DNA from: Flagellimonas okinawensis
GTDB taxonomy: Bacteria; Bacteroidota; Bacteroidia; Flavobacteriales; Flavobacteriaceae
NCBI RefSeq assembly: GCF_029194005.1
Contig: NZ_JARFVA010000008.1
Span: forward strand, 46,001 to 110,000
Direction of reading: 5' to 3'
DNA length: 64,000 nt
The notes beneath the pieces are model-generated. The model was not told where the DNA came from. It searched no databases and was given only the letters and a program-made list of their open reading frames with translations. Each line of letters begins with the position of its first letter. The first letter of the stretch is position 1. Positions 17,409 to 26,184 of the stretch are shown in pieces. The position numbers and the translations under genes are program-made.

Positions 17409-17444
17409 ATCCTAAAATAAGTAAAATCTGTTCGGATGGAGCAA

Positions 17445-18560
17445 TTATAGGGAATCGATCACCTTGCTCAAACGCTCGGTAATTTCATCTATCTCACCAA
17501 TTCCATTTACAGAATGGAATTTACCCTGTTCCTCGTAGTATGCTTTTAAGGGAGCTGTTTTCTCGTTGTATTCATCAAAACGGTTACGAATCTTGCTCTC
17601 GTCCTGATCGTCTGAACGTCCACTGCTTTTTCCGCGCTCCAACAAACGGGCCACCAAAATATCATCCTCCGCTTCAAGAGCTATGGTCGCATTAACTTTC
17701 ATATCCTTGGATTCCAAGAAATTGTCCAATGCTTCTGCCTGAGCTGCCGTACGAGGGAACCCGTCAAAAATAAACCCTGCCGCATCTGGATTTTTCTCCA
17801 CTTCGGCTTTCAACATATCAATAGTCACCTCATCGGGTACCAAATCACCTTTATCAATATAGGATTTGGCCAAATTGCCTAACTCTGTACCATTTTTAAT
17901 ATTGTAACGGAAAACATCGCCCGTAGAAATATGTTTCAGGTTATACTTTTCCTTTAGGAACCCCGCTTGGGTACCTTTTCCAGCTCCTGGCTTTCCAAAA
18001 AGCACTAGGTTGATCATATCTGTTTGATTTAATTGGTAAACTTCTCTAAGATTTCGACCCAACTCGTTATAGTCCAAACCGTACCCCACTATAAAATGAT
18101 CTGGGATTTCCAGACCTACATAATCTATGGAGTACTCACCATTGTACACATCTGACTTATAGAAAAGGGTGCCTATCTTAAATTCCTTGACATTGGTATT
18201 GGAAAAAAGATGTACTAGTTGTTTTAATGTACGGCCAGTATCCACCACATCTTCCAAAATTATGACACTTTTCCCTTCCATTTCCTCCGGAACATCCAAA
18301 AGGGTCTCAACGATCCCCGTGGAAGTCAATCCCTGGTATGAGCTCAATCGTACAAAAGAAACCTCGCACGGATGCTGATAAGCCTTAAGAAAATCGGACA
18401 CGAACATAAAGGCACCATTGAGCACCCCAACGAACAAAGGGGTCTCATCCTTATAATCCTCGGCGATCTCCTTCGCCATTTTATCTATGGCAGCAAGGAT
18501 CTGCTCTTCCTTTAAATATGGCTTAAAAAATTTATCGTGTAGCTTAATCAATGTGTTCAA
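17445..18560 (-). CDS. hpt-adk: Fused hypoxanthine phosphoribosyltransferase-adenylate kinase
   Basis: One uninterrupted 371-residue frame. Residues 1-~178 are a purine phosphoribosyltransferase, with the PRPP loop VIILEDVVDTG (99-109) and the family's LNGAFMF and VGYGLDYN segments. Residues 182-371 are a complete adenylate kinase: P-loop GKPGAGKGT (189-197), HISTGDVFR, GFPRTAAQAE, and a short zinc-free LID (RLLERGKSSGRSDDQ). Met182 is where a stand-alone Adk would begin (nt 18017), and no stop or new gap separates the two. The product would salvage hypoxanthine/guanine to IMP/GMP and balance ATP/ADP/AMP. purK-purE lie next door, divergently transcribed. A TATCTTTG box on the minus strand (18584-18577) may be the promoter. 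Confidence 0.93.
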   Translation of the reverse strand: MNTLIKLHDKFFKPYLKEEQILAAIDKMAKEIAEDYKDETPLFVGVLNGAFMFVSDFLKAYQHPCEVSFVRLSSYQGLTSTGIVETLLDVPEEMEGKSVIILEDVVDTGRTLKQLVHLFSNTNVKEFKIGTLFYKSDVYNGEYSIDYVGLEIPDHFIVGYGLDYNELGRNLREVYQLNQTDMINLVLFGKPGAGKGTQAGFLKEKYNLKHISTGDVFRYNIKNGTELGNLAKSYIDKGDLVPDEVTIDMLKAEVEKNPDAAGFIFDGFPRTAAQAEALDNFLESKDMKVNATIALEAEDDILVARLLERGKSSGRSDDQDESKIRNRFDEYNEKTAPLKAYYEEQGKFHSVNGIGEIDEITERLSKVIDSL

Positions 18561-18668
18561 GTGATGTTCAGGTTGGCAAAGATACTATTTTTAAGGGTGC
18601 TAACCCCAGTGATCTTTTAAAGCCTCGTGGATTTCATGTATTTTTGCTCACATTCAATTTAAAAAGCA

Positions 18669-19823
18669 ATGCAATTTTTCTCTTCCAATTTTAAACTGGG
18701 AATTTTAGGTGGTGGTCAACTCGGCAAAATGATGCTCTACGAAACCAGAAAATGGGATATTCAAACCAAAGTAATGGACGCGTCCAACGAGGCCCCATGC
18801 AGAATTGCCTGTGATGAGTTTGTGCAGGGCAGTCTGATGGATTTCGATACGGTTTATGCTTTTGGAAAAGATGTTGATGTACTTACCATCGAAATTGAAA
18901 ATGTAAATGTAGATGCCCTTGAGAAACTGGAGCACGAAGGCATCAAGGTATTTCCTCCAACCAAGACATTGAGAACCATCCAGAACAAAGCGGTCCAAAA
19001 ATTGTTTTATACCGATCATAGTATTCCCACTGCCCCATTTACACGTTTTGCCTATACTTCAGAAATAGAGGACAGCATAAACAATGGAGGCGTTTCCCTA
19101 CCCTTTGTTTGGAAAAGTGCTCAATTCGGGTATGATGGGCAGGGCGTTAAGGTGGTACGAAAAATAGAGGACCTCACTGACCTTCCCAATGTGGAATGTA
19201 TTGCAGAGCAAATGATCGACTTTAAAAATGAGTTGGCCGTTATTGTAGCAAGGAACTCCAAAGGTGAAGTAAAAACCTATCCTGTGGTAGAAATGGAATT
19301 TCATCCAGAGGCCAACCAAGTGGAATATGTTATTTGCCCAGCGCGTATAGATGATGCCGTAGCCAAAAAGGCACAGGAAGTAGCTTTAAAGGTTTCCGAG
19401 CACATGAAACATGTTGGTCTCCTTGCCGTGGAAATGTTCCAAACCAAAGACGATCGTATTTTGGTAAATGAATCTGCACCACGACCGCATAACAGTGGGC
19501 ATTACAGCATTGAGGCCGGATATACCAACCAGTTTGAACAACACATACGAGCCATATTGGGCCTACCTTTGGGAAAAACAGATAGTAAAGTAGCTGGAAT
19601 TATGGTTAACTTGGTAGGTGCCGAGGGCCACACCGGTGACGTGGTATACGAAAACATGGAAAAAATATTGGAAATGGATGGCGTTACCCCGCACATTTAT
19701 GGAAAAAAACAAACCAGGCCCTTCAGAAAAATGGGACATGTGACCATAGTGGATGAAGATATGGCCAGAGCAAGGCAAGTAGCCCAGCAAGTAAAAGAAA
19801 CCATTAAAGTGATAAGCAAATAA
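18669..19823 (+). CDS. purK: 5-(carboxyamino)imidazole ribonucleotide synthase
   Basis: A 384-residue ATP-grasp enzyme of de novo purine synthesis, which carboxylates AIR using ATP and bicarbonate. The N-terminal Rossmann part starts LGILGGGQLGKMM; the ATP-grasp core includes PFVWKSAQFGYDGQGV and the metal-site region ILVNESAPRPHNSGHY. Length is normal. purE follows after 3 bases, so the pair is one operon and acts in sequence. A TATTTTTG -7-like box lies at 18639-18646, 22 bases before the ATG. Confidence 0.96.
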   Translation: MQFFSSNFKLGILGGGQLGKMMLYETRKWDIQTKVMDASNEAPCRIACDEFVQGSLMDFDTVYAFGKDVDVLTIEIENVNVDALEKLEHEGIKVFPPTKTLRTIQNKAVQKLFYTDHSIPTAPFTRFAYTSEIEDSINNGGVSLPFVWKSAQFGYDGQGVKVVRKIEDLTDLPNVECIAEQMIDFKNELAVIVARNSKGEVKTYPVVEMEFHPEANQVEYVICPARIDDAVAKKAQEVALKVSEHMKHVGLLAVEMFQTKDDRILVNESAPRPHNSGHYSIEAGYTNQFEQHIRAILGLPLGKTDSKVAGIMVNLVGAEGHTGDVVYENMEKILEMDGVTPHIYGKKQTRPFRKMGHVTIVDEDMARARQVAQQVKETIKVISK

Positions 19824-19826
19824 GAT

Positions 19827-20318
19827 ATGAGCAAAGTAGCCGTGATTATGGGAAGCACAAGCGACCTTCCCGTTATGCAAGATGCCATTGATGTATTAAA
19901 GGAACTGGGTATCGATGTTGATGTTGATATTGTATCAGCTCACCGAACTCCCGAAAAATTGTTCAGTTTTAGCAAAAGCGCACACACCAATGGCTATTCT
20001 GTTATTATTGCAGGTGCAGGAGGCGCTGCGCATTTGCCCGGTATGGTAGCATCACTTTCACCATTGCCGGTCATCGGGGTTCCTGTTAAGAGCAGTAATT
20101 CCATAGATGGATGGGATTCTGTTTTATCCATATTACAAATGCCCGGGGGTGTTCCCGTGGCCACAGTTGCCTTGAACGGTGCAAAAAATGCAGGAATTCT
20201 TGCCGCCCAGATAATTGGAAGCTCTGATAGCAACATATTGAAAAATATTATCTCCTATAAAGAAGGATTAAAAGAAAAAGTAATCAAAGGAGCTGAGGAA
20301 GTAAAGAAAACATTCTAA
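19827..20318 (+). CDS. purE: 5-(carboxyamino)imidazole ribonucleotide mutase
   Basis: A 163-residue class I PurE, which moves the carboxylate of N5-CAIR to C4 of the imidazole. Signature segments are IMGSTSDLPVMQ, VSAHRTPEKLF, IAGAGGAAHLPGM and PLPVIGVPVKS, with the active-site Ser and His in the expected places. It is the partner of purK just upstream. Confidence 0.97.
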   Translation: MSKVAVIMGSTSDLPVMQDAIDVLKELGIDVDVDIVSAHRTPEKLFSFSKSAHTNGYSVIIAGAGGAAHLPGMVASLSPLPVIGVPVKSSNSIDGWDSVLSILQMPGGVPVATVALNGAKNAGILAAQIIGSSDSNILKNIISYKEGLKEKVIKGAEEVKKTF

Positions 20319-20336
20319 AATCAATCTCAATAGCTC

Positions 20337-20729
20337 ATGAACTATAATCAGATTGGGATATTACTTGGGATTTTCGCCATTGCCTTTTTTGGTTTTACCC
20401 TAAAAAAAATAGGCAATCCTTATGTAAAAGGCATATGGAAAAGCGGCCTCTTGGTCTTCACGCTGTATACGGCCCTTTTGATTTATTTTGAAATACGCTG
20501 GCAATTTATCTCTGATTATGCCAGCAAATACGATTTGAACGGAAATGGTTTTGTAGACCTTAACGAGTATTCGGAAGAAGCCATTGCGGCCATGAACCGA
20601 AAAACTTATGGGGCGACGGTAAGAAACTATGCCCCAGTGACCATGGCAGTTTTTTCTTCCATAGTTGGTTTTGCCTATTTGATTAGTGATTGGGCCGTAG
20701 TACGTTTAAAAAACAAAGAACAGAAGTAA
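20337..20729 (+). CDS. Small membrane protein with an EF-hand-like loop
   Basis: A 130-residue protein with an N-terminal hydrophobic segment (5-22), a second (about 37-53), and a third near 100-117. Between the second and third is a canonical 12-residue EF-hand loop, DLNGNGFVDLNE (about 66-77): Asp, Asn, Asn, main-chain Phe, Asp and Glu at positions 1, 3, 5, 7, 9 and 12. The loop would bind Ca2+ on one side of the membrane. The family is not recognised. It follows purE by 18 bases and precedes the M3 peptidase by 5, so it is probably in the same transcript. Confidence 0.75.
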   Translation: MNYNQIGILLGIFAIAFFGFTLKKIGNPYVKGIWKSGLLVFTLYTALLIYFEIRWQFISDYASKYDLNGNGFVDLNEYSEEAIAAMNRKTYGATVRNYAPVTMAVFSSIVGFAYLISDWAVVRLKNKEQK

Positions 20730-20734
20730 CATTT

Positions 20735-22750
20735 ATGAACAATCCATTATTGGAGCCATTTGATCTAGCTCCATTTGCCAAAATAAAGAACGAACATTTT
20801 AAGCCAGCATTTCTTCAGGCCATCGAGGACACCAAAAAAGAAATCGATGTTATCGTTAACAATCCAGAACCTCCTACATTTAAAAACACCTTGGAAGCCT
20901 TGGATTTTTCCGGTCAACAATTGGATCGTATCTCGAGTATTTTTTTCAATTTGAATTCTGCCGAGACCAACGAGGAAATCCAAAAAATTGCCCAAGAAGT
21001 ATCTCCCCTATTATCGGAGTTCAGCAACGATATCACTTTAAACGAAGGGCTCTTTGAACGAATTAAGACAGTTTACGAACAAAGAGATTCCTTGGACCTT
21101 ACCGAAGAACAGCAGACCCTTCTCGAAAAGAAATACAAGAATTTTAGTAGAAACGGAGCCAATTTAAAAGAAGAAAATAAAAAGCGACTTCGAGAGATCG
21201 ATGCCGAACTATCTAAGCTAAAACTCACCTTTGGAGAAAATGTATTGGCCGAGACCAATAAATACGAAATGTTGCTGACAGATGAAAAAGATCTGGAGGG
21301 TCTTCCCGAAGGCACTAAAGAAGCTGCAGCCCAATTGGCGGAATCCAAAGGAAAGGAAGGTTGGTTGATCACATTGGATTACCCAAGCTACATCCCTTTT
21401 ATGAAATATGCCAAAAATAGAGCACTGCGCAAGGAACTTTCCATGGCGTTTGGCAGTAAAGGTTTCCATAATGATGAGCTGGACAATCAAGAAAACGTAA
21501 AGCGCATTGTAAATCTTCGCCATGAAAGGGCCAACCTTTTAGGTTACAAAACCCATGCAGATTTTGTTCTTGAAGAACGGATGGCGGAGACCCCTGAAAA
21601 AGTAAAGGAATTTCTCAACGAACTTTTGGAAAAAGCCAAACCAGCAGCAGATCGTGAATTTGCCGAATTAGAGGACTACGCCAAGGAACTGGACAATATT
21701 GATCGGCTAGAAAAATGGGACAGCGCATATTATTCCGAGAAGTTGAAGCAAAAACTGTTCAATTTAGATGACGAAAAACTGAAGCCCTACTTTAAACTGG
21801 AGAATGTAATAGCTGGTGTGTTCAAGGTTGCAGAAAAACTTTTCGGGCTTACTTTTAAGGAAGTTAACCATGTGGATACATACCACAAAGAGGTAAAAAC
21901 CTATGAAGTATATGATGAGGGTAACTTTATCTCTCTTTTTTATGCCGATTTTCATCCTAGACCCGGAAAACGTGGTGGCGCTTGGATGACATCGTACAAA
22001 CCACAGTATACGTTAAATGGAAAAAACAGTAGGCCTCATATCTCGAATGTTTGCAATTTTACCAAACCCACAAGCTCCAAACCCTCATTGCTCACCTTCA
22101 ACGAGGTGACCACATTGTTCCATGAATTTGGACATGCCCTTCACGGCATGTTGGCCAATACCACCTACCCTAGCCTGTCAGGGACTTCGGTATATTGGGA
22201 TTTTGTGGAACTACCTAGCCAGGTTCTGGAAAATTGGTGCTACGAAAAAGAGGCTTTGGAACTCTTTGCCCATCATTACGAAACAGGAGAATTGATTCCA
22301 ATGGAACTGGTGGAAAAAATCAAGGAATCAGCCACTTTCCAAGAAGGAATGGCAACGGTACGTCAGTTGAGTTTTGGACTATTGGATATGGCTTGGCACG
22401 GAAACGACCCGTCGAACATTGAGGATGTAAAGGCATTTGAGATAAAAGCTTTTGAAAGCACCAACCTCTTTCCTGAAACACCGGAAACGTGCATGAGCAC
22501 ATCGTTTTCACACATTTTCCAAGGAGGGTATTCATCTGGCTATTATAGTTATAAATGGGCGGAAGTATTGGATGCGGATGCCTTCGCTTACTTTAAGGAA
22601 AATGGGATATTCAGTAAAATGGTCGCTAATAAATTTAAAGAGCATGTGCTTTCCAAAGGGGGCACGGAAAACCCCATGGACCTATACGTTCGTTTTAGGG
22701 GTGCAGAGCCAAATATTGATGCCCTATTAAAGCGGGCCGGGCTGATTTAA
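20735..22750 (+). CDS. M3-family zinc metallopeptidase (oligopeptidase/peptidyl-dipeptidase Dcp type)
   Basis: A 671-residue M3A metallopeptidase. The frame is open to 20690, but the ATG at 20735 removes an extension that overlaps the previous gene. The catalytic zinc motif is FHEFGHALHGML (HExxH), the third ligand Glu lies downstream in FVELPSQVLENW, and the Tyr-rich YSSGYYSYKWAEVLDADAF region near the end completes the site. No signal peptide is seen, so it probably acts in the cytoplasm on short peptides, though Dcp enzymes can be periplasmic. It ends the purine-cluster transcript. Confidence 0.92.
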   Translation: MNNPLLEPFDLAPFAKIKNEHFKPAFLQAIEDTKKEIDVIVNNPEPPTFKNTLEALDFSGQQLDRISSIFFNLNSAETNEEIQKIAQEVSPLLSEFSNDITLNEGLFERIKTVYEQRDSLDLTEEQQTLLEKKYKNFSRNGANLKEENKKRLREIDAELSKLKLTFGENVLAETNKYEMLLTDEKDLEGLPEGTKEAAAQLAESKGKEGWLITLDYPSYIPFMKYAKNRALRKELSMAFGSKGFHNDELDNQENVKRIVNLRHERANLLGYKTHADFVLEERMAETPEKVKEFLNELLEKAKPAADREFAELEDYAKELDNIDRLEKWDSAYYSEKLKQKLFNLDDEKLKPYFKLENVIAGVFKVAEKLFGLTFKEVNHVDTYHKEVKTYEVYDEGNFISLFYADFHPRPGKRGGAWMTSYKPQYTLNGKNSRPHISNVCNFTKPTSSKPSLLTFNEVTTLFHEFGHALHGMLANTTYPSLSGTSVYWDFVELPSQVLENWCYEKEALELFAHHYETGELIPMELVEKIKESATFQEGMATVRQLSFGLLDMAWHGNDPSNIEDVKAFEIKAFESTNLFPETPETCMSTSFSHIFQGGYSSGYYSYKWAEVLDADAFAYFKENGIFSKMVANKFKEHVLSKGGTENPMDLYVRFRGAEPNIDALLKRAGLI

Positions 22751-22906
22751 CCTACTTTGGACAAAATAAAAATTAGCGCTCGCGATCAATAATTTTGCGA
22801 ATTTTACTATCTTTTTTGTTTTAAACTGACATTTCAGCTTAAGATTAACCCCAACCTATCCGTAAATGGCCGCCAACTCCCATTTTTTTAAACAATCCAA
22901 AAGCTT

Positions 22907-24766
22907 ATGAAAAATTGGGACATAGAGGATTCGGTACCTGTCAACTTATATAAAGAAATCGTCAAGCTAGCCAAAATTGGAATCTATGAACTTGACGTGG
23001 CCACGAACGAAATTTATTGGAGCGATGTAACCAAAGAAATTGTTGAAGTCCCGAAAGACTTTGTGCCGACCATGGAAAATATCAAAAATATTTTCGCTGA
23101 CGGGCATTACAAGGACAAAGCAAAAGAGGCCATGAACAATGCTTTGACCAATGGCGAACCATATGATGTGGACCTTGAAGTACTGACTGCCAAAGGGAAT
23201 ATCCGATATGTACGTAATGTTGGTCACCCAAAAATGGAGAACGGAAACTGCTTAAAAATTGTTGGGTTTTTACAAGACATAACCGATAGAAAAAAGACCA
23301 AACTCGAACTCGCCAAGAAAAATCATCAGCTGACCCTCGCAGAACAACTATCCCAAATAGGCTACTGGGAATGGAATATTGTGAAGGATAAGATCATCTG
23401 GTCAGATAACCTGTACAGGATTTTTGACATGGAATTGGGCACGCCTATCCATTTTGAGCGTGTTGTCTCTGCTATTCACCCAGATGACAGGGAAATATTT
23501 CGTGAAAATGCCGAAACGATCATAGTCGAAAAAAAGTTCAGAAAGTTCATGCACCGAATAATCCATAAGAACGGTAAGGTGCACACCGTTGAATTGATCG
23601 GCGAATTGATCACCAACAAAAAAGGTGAAGTAATTAAAATGATCGGCACTACCCAAGACATAACGGAGCAGCGAATGTCCGAAATCAAATTTAGAGGGCT
23701 GCTCGATTCCGCACCGGACACAACGGTAATCGTAAATCAAGAAGGAATAATCCACTTGATCAACAAACAGGCCGAAAAAATGTTTGGCTATAGACCTTCG
23801 GAACTTATAGGTCAGCATTTAACTACACTGGTTCCAAACAGACTATGGGACACTATGGAGTTTTATGCCAATTCATTTTTTAAGGCTCCCAAACACACAG
23901 GCCTACCTGCCGATCTAGATTTTTTCGTACATAACAAATCAGGTTTTCAAATACCGGTCCAAGTTACTTTAAGCCCTCTTGAAACTTCCGAGGGCCTCCT
24001 GGTTTCCATCGCCATTAGGGACATTACCGCGCAAAAGCAAGCAGCCCACCGCATATTGGAAACAAATAAAAGCTTAAAAGAATCTGCGAAACGCCTTAAA
24101 GCTCAAAACAGGCAATTGGAGGAATTCAATCAGATTACTTCGCATAATTTAAGATCTCCGGTGAGTAATCTTAAAGCGCTAGTTGATATTTACAAAACCG
24201 AGAGCGATGTTGAATTAAAAAAAGAGATCATCGATAAAATAGAGTCCGTAACAAATCATTTAACATGGACCTTGGACACATTGGTAGAATCTTTGATCAT
24301 CAAAAAAAAATCGCAGCAGTCATTGGAGAAAATCAATTTTGAAAAAACATTGATCAAAACAAAGGAAATGTTGGCGGCCGAAATTGCAAAAAATAAGGCC
24401 TCGATTTCCTATGATTTTTCAGAAGTACCAAATACAATGTACAACAAGGTTTATCTGGAAAGCATTTTTCTTAACTTAATAAGCAATTCTCTTAAATACA
24501 GGGCCGAGGAGAGAGCTCCGGAAATCTTTGTGCATTCCAAAAACAACAATGGAACCTTACAACTGGAATTTAGGGACAACGGCCTAGGGATGAACTTGGA
24601 AAAGAATGGATCTAAACTTTTTGGATTCAGTAAGGTTTTCCACCGAAATAAAGACGCCAAAGGTGTTGGATTATTTTTAACAAAAGCCCAAGTGGATGCC
24701 ATGGGCGGAAAAATTTGGGCAACCAGTGAGGAAGGCAAGGGAACTTCTTTTTTTATAAACCTATAA
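22907..24766 (+). CDS. Soluble PAS-domain sensor histidine kinase
   Basis: A 619-residue kinase with no membrane segment. It has three PAS-type domains (about 15-130, 140-265 and 270-390), the first two PAS_3-like with PAC tails (VGFLQDITDRKK, IGTTQDITEQRM) and the third with FGYRPSELIGQ. A coiled-coil linker follows. The H-box is ITSHNLRSPVSNL with His413. The ATP-binding domain has N-box NLISNSLKY, G1 DNGLGM and G2 KGVGLFLTKAQV. The next gene, a receiver-only protein, starts 12 bases later. The input signal is unknown; PAS domains often sense redox, light or small ligands. Confidence 0.92.
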   Translation: MKNWDIEDSVPVNLYKEIVKLAKIGIYELDVATNEIYWSDVTKEIVEVPKDFVPTMENIKNIFADGHYKDKAKEAMNNALTNGEPYDVDLEVLTAKGNIRYVRNVGHPKMENGNCLKIVGFLQDITDRKKTKLELAKKNHQLTLAEQLSQIGYWEWNIVKDKIIWSDNLYRIFDMELGTPIHFERVVSAIHPDDREIFRENAETIIVEKKFRKFMHRIIHKNGKVHTVELIGELITNKKGEVIKMIGTTQDITEQRMSEIKFRGLLDSAPDTTVIVNQEGIIHLINKQAEKMFGYRPSELIGQHLTTLVPNRLWDTMEFYANSFFKAPKHTGLPADLDFFVHNKSGFQIPVQVTLSPLETSEGLLVSIAIRDITAQKQAAHRILETNKSLKESAKRLKAQNRQLEEFNQITSHNLRSPVSNLKALVDIYKTESDVELKKEIIDKIESVTNHLTWTLDTLVESLIIKKKSQQSLEKINFEKTLIKTKEMLAAEIAKNKASISYDFSEVPNTMYNKVYLESIFLNLISNSLKYRAEERAPEIFVHSKNNNGTLQLEFRDNGLGMNLEKNGSKLFGFSKVFHRNKDAKGVGLFLTKAQVDAMGGKIWATSEEGKGTSFFINL

Positions 24767-24778
24767 CCAAAGATTATT

Positions 24779-25174
24779 ATGAAACCCATCAATGTCTTTG
24801 TAGTTGATGATGACGACATCTATCAATTCACCATCGGGGTAACCCTTAAAAGTATTCCAGAAGTTGGCACCATAAAAACCTTTAACGACGGTGCAGCAGC
24901 CCTTGAGCACATTACCGTCCATAAAAATGATGAAAATGAACTTCCGGATATTATCTTTTTAGACATCAATATGCCCGTGATGGATGGTTTTCAATTCATG
25001 GAAGAATTTAATGAACTACTTCCCAAATTGACTAAAAGGGTAAAAGTGTACATGGTTTCCTCGTCCATAGATCCCAAAGACATGCAAAAAGCAAAAAGGA
25101 TTGATGAAATATGCGACTACCTTGTCAAGCCATTAAAATCGAGCTATATTAAGGAGATTGTATTAAAAAAATAA
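24779..25174 (+). CDS. Single-domain response regulator (CheY-like)
   Basis: A 131-residue receiver protein with the acidic cluster VVDDDDIYQ, phospho-acceptor Asp62 (FLDINMPVMDG), a Ser in MVSSSID in place of the usual Thr, and Lys in YLVKPLK. There is no output domain, so it works by protein contact. It lies 12 bases after the PAS kinase and is its likely partner. Confidence 0.93.
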   Translation: MKPINVFVVDDDDIYQFTIGVTLKSIPEVGTIKTFNDGAAALEHITVHKNDENELPDIIFLDINMPVMDGFQFMEEFNELLPKLTKRVKVYMVSSSIDPKDMQKAKRIDEICDYLVKPLKSSYIKEIVLKK

Positions 25175-25396
25175 CACGAACCAGTATCGAACCATACAAG
25201 TTCAGACCCAAAAAGTTTTTCACTTGCATACATAGGGGCACATGGATTTTCAGGGAACTATTCAATGGAAAAATCAAAAAAATGTGTTAATCCCACCCAA
25301 CTTTGTTAGGCTTACCATACAGCAACGTCTAATCCATTTTTAACCATGGAATTAGATAACCAAAAAAACTATTACATTTGGTAATTCGATAGGAAT

Positions 25397-25951
25397 ATGG
25401 CCAAACACAAACTTCAACCAGACAATTGGGTAGACCAATATGCCGATTACCTGTTCAACTATGCGGTTTCCCGTGTAAGTGATGCAGAAATTGCAAAGGA
25501 TTTGGTGCAAGAAACTTTCTTTGCAGGTCTAAACTCAGCAAAAAATTATAAAGGAGATGCTGCCGAGCGCACTTGGTTAGTATCCATTCTTAAAAGAAAG
25601 GTAATTGACCATTACAGAAAAATAAACTCTAAAAAGGGTAAAGCCGAAGTGCGGATCAACTACAATTCCGATTCGGATGCAGAAGGCGATTGGTTGGAGC
25701 AACAAGTGGCAGACCCATACAGCCAGGATGGGGATAATGTGCTGGAAAACGAAGAACTTGGTTTTGCCATTCAGGATTGTATCACAAAACTGCCAAAAAA
25801 ACAGGCCTTGGTATTTCGATTAAAAACTATCCAGGGAATGAGTACAGAAGATGTTTGTAATGAATTGGACATTAATCCGTCCAACCTTTGGGTAATGATC
25901 CACAGGGCAAGAACGGCACTTATGGGTTGTTTAAATGAAAATTGGTATTAG
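25397..25951 (+). CDS. ECF-family RNA polymerase sigma factor
   Basis: A 184-residue sigma-70 family protein. Region 2 (about 10-75) shows YLFNYAVSRVSDAEIAKDLVQETFFAG, with the conserved Asp-Leu-Val-Gln-Glu-Thr-Phe. Region 4 (about 125-180) has LPKKQALVFRLKTIQGMSTEDVCNEL and the helix-turn-helix SNLWVMIHRARTALMGCL. The 45-residue acidic linker is long for this class. The downstream gene, starting 2 bases later, is a zinc anti-sigma candidate. A TACATTTG -7-like box is at 25373-25380. Confidence 0.93.
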   Translation: MAKHKLQPDNWVDQYADYLFNYAVSRVSDAEIAKDLVQETFFAGLNSAKNYKGDAAERTWLVSILKRKVIDHYRKINSKKGKAEVRINYNSDSDAEGDWLEQQVADPYSQDGDNVLENEELGFAIQDCITKLPKKQALVFRLKTIQGMSTEDVCNELDINPSNLWVMIHRARTALMGCLNENWY

Positions 25952-25953
25952 GT

Positions 25954-26184
25954 ATGAAGATTTCATGTAAAGAGGCATCGGGCATTTGCGACAAGTCGCA
26001 ATATCAGGAGGCAAGTTGGTGGGAGATCCTAAAACTTCGTGTTCATTTGATCTATTGCAAAACATGTCAGGCCTATTCCAAGAAAAACAGTGAGTTGACA
26101 TCGTTGTGTGATAGGGCCGGACTTACAATGTTGTCCGAAGAGGACAAGGAAAAGATGAAGCGGGACCTCGACAAAAAACTTTAG
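25954..26184 (+). CDS. Small zinc-binding anti-sigma factor candidate
   Basis: A 76-residue protein starting at ATG 25954, 2 bases after the sigma factor stop. It carries His31-x3-Cys35-x2-Cys38 (HLIYCKTC), the zinc motif of ZAS anti-sigma factors, plus Cys5 and Cys12. There is no membrane segment, so it would be a soluble, possibly redox-sensing partner that holds the ECF factor. This role is inferred from motif and position. Its last 4 bases overlap the convergent UbiA-like gene. The nearby glycine dehydrogenase gene is unrelated. Confidence 0.75.
   Translation: MKISCKEASGICDKSQYQEASWWEILKLRVHLIYCKTCQAYSKKNSELTSLCDRAGLTMLSEEDKEKMKRDLDKKL

Noticed and set aside
22790..22797. TAATTTTG box as promoter of the PAS kinase gene
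   Set aside because: It lies about 110 bases before the ATG, and the nearest TTTG is 30 bases away, so no complete promoter can be argued.
25954..26184. Annotation of the small protein as a glycine dehydrogenase fragment
   Set aside because: It lacks any P-protein motif; the true gcvP starts at 27132. The HxxxCxxC motif fits an anti-sigma factor.
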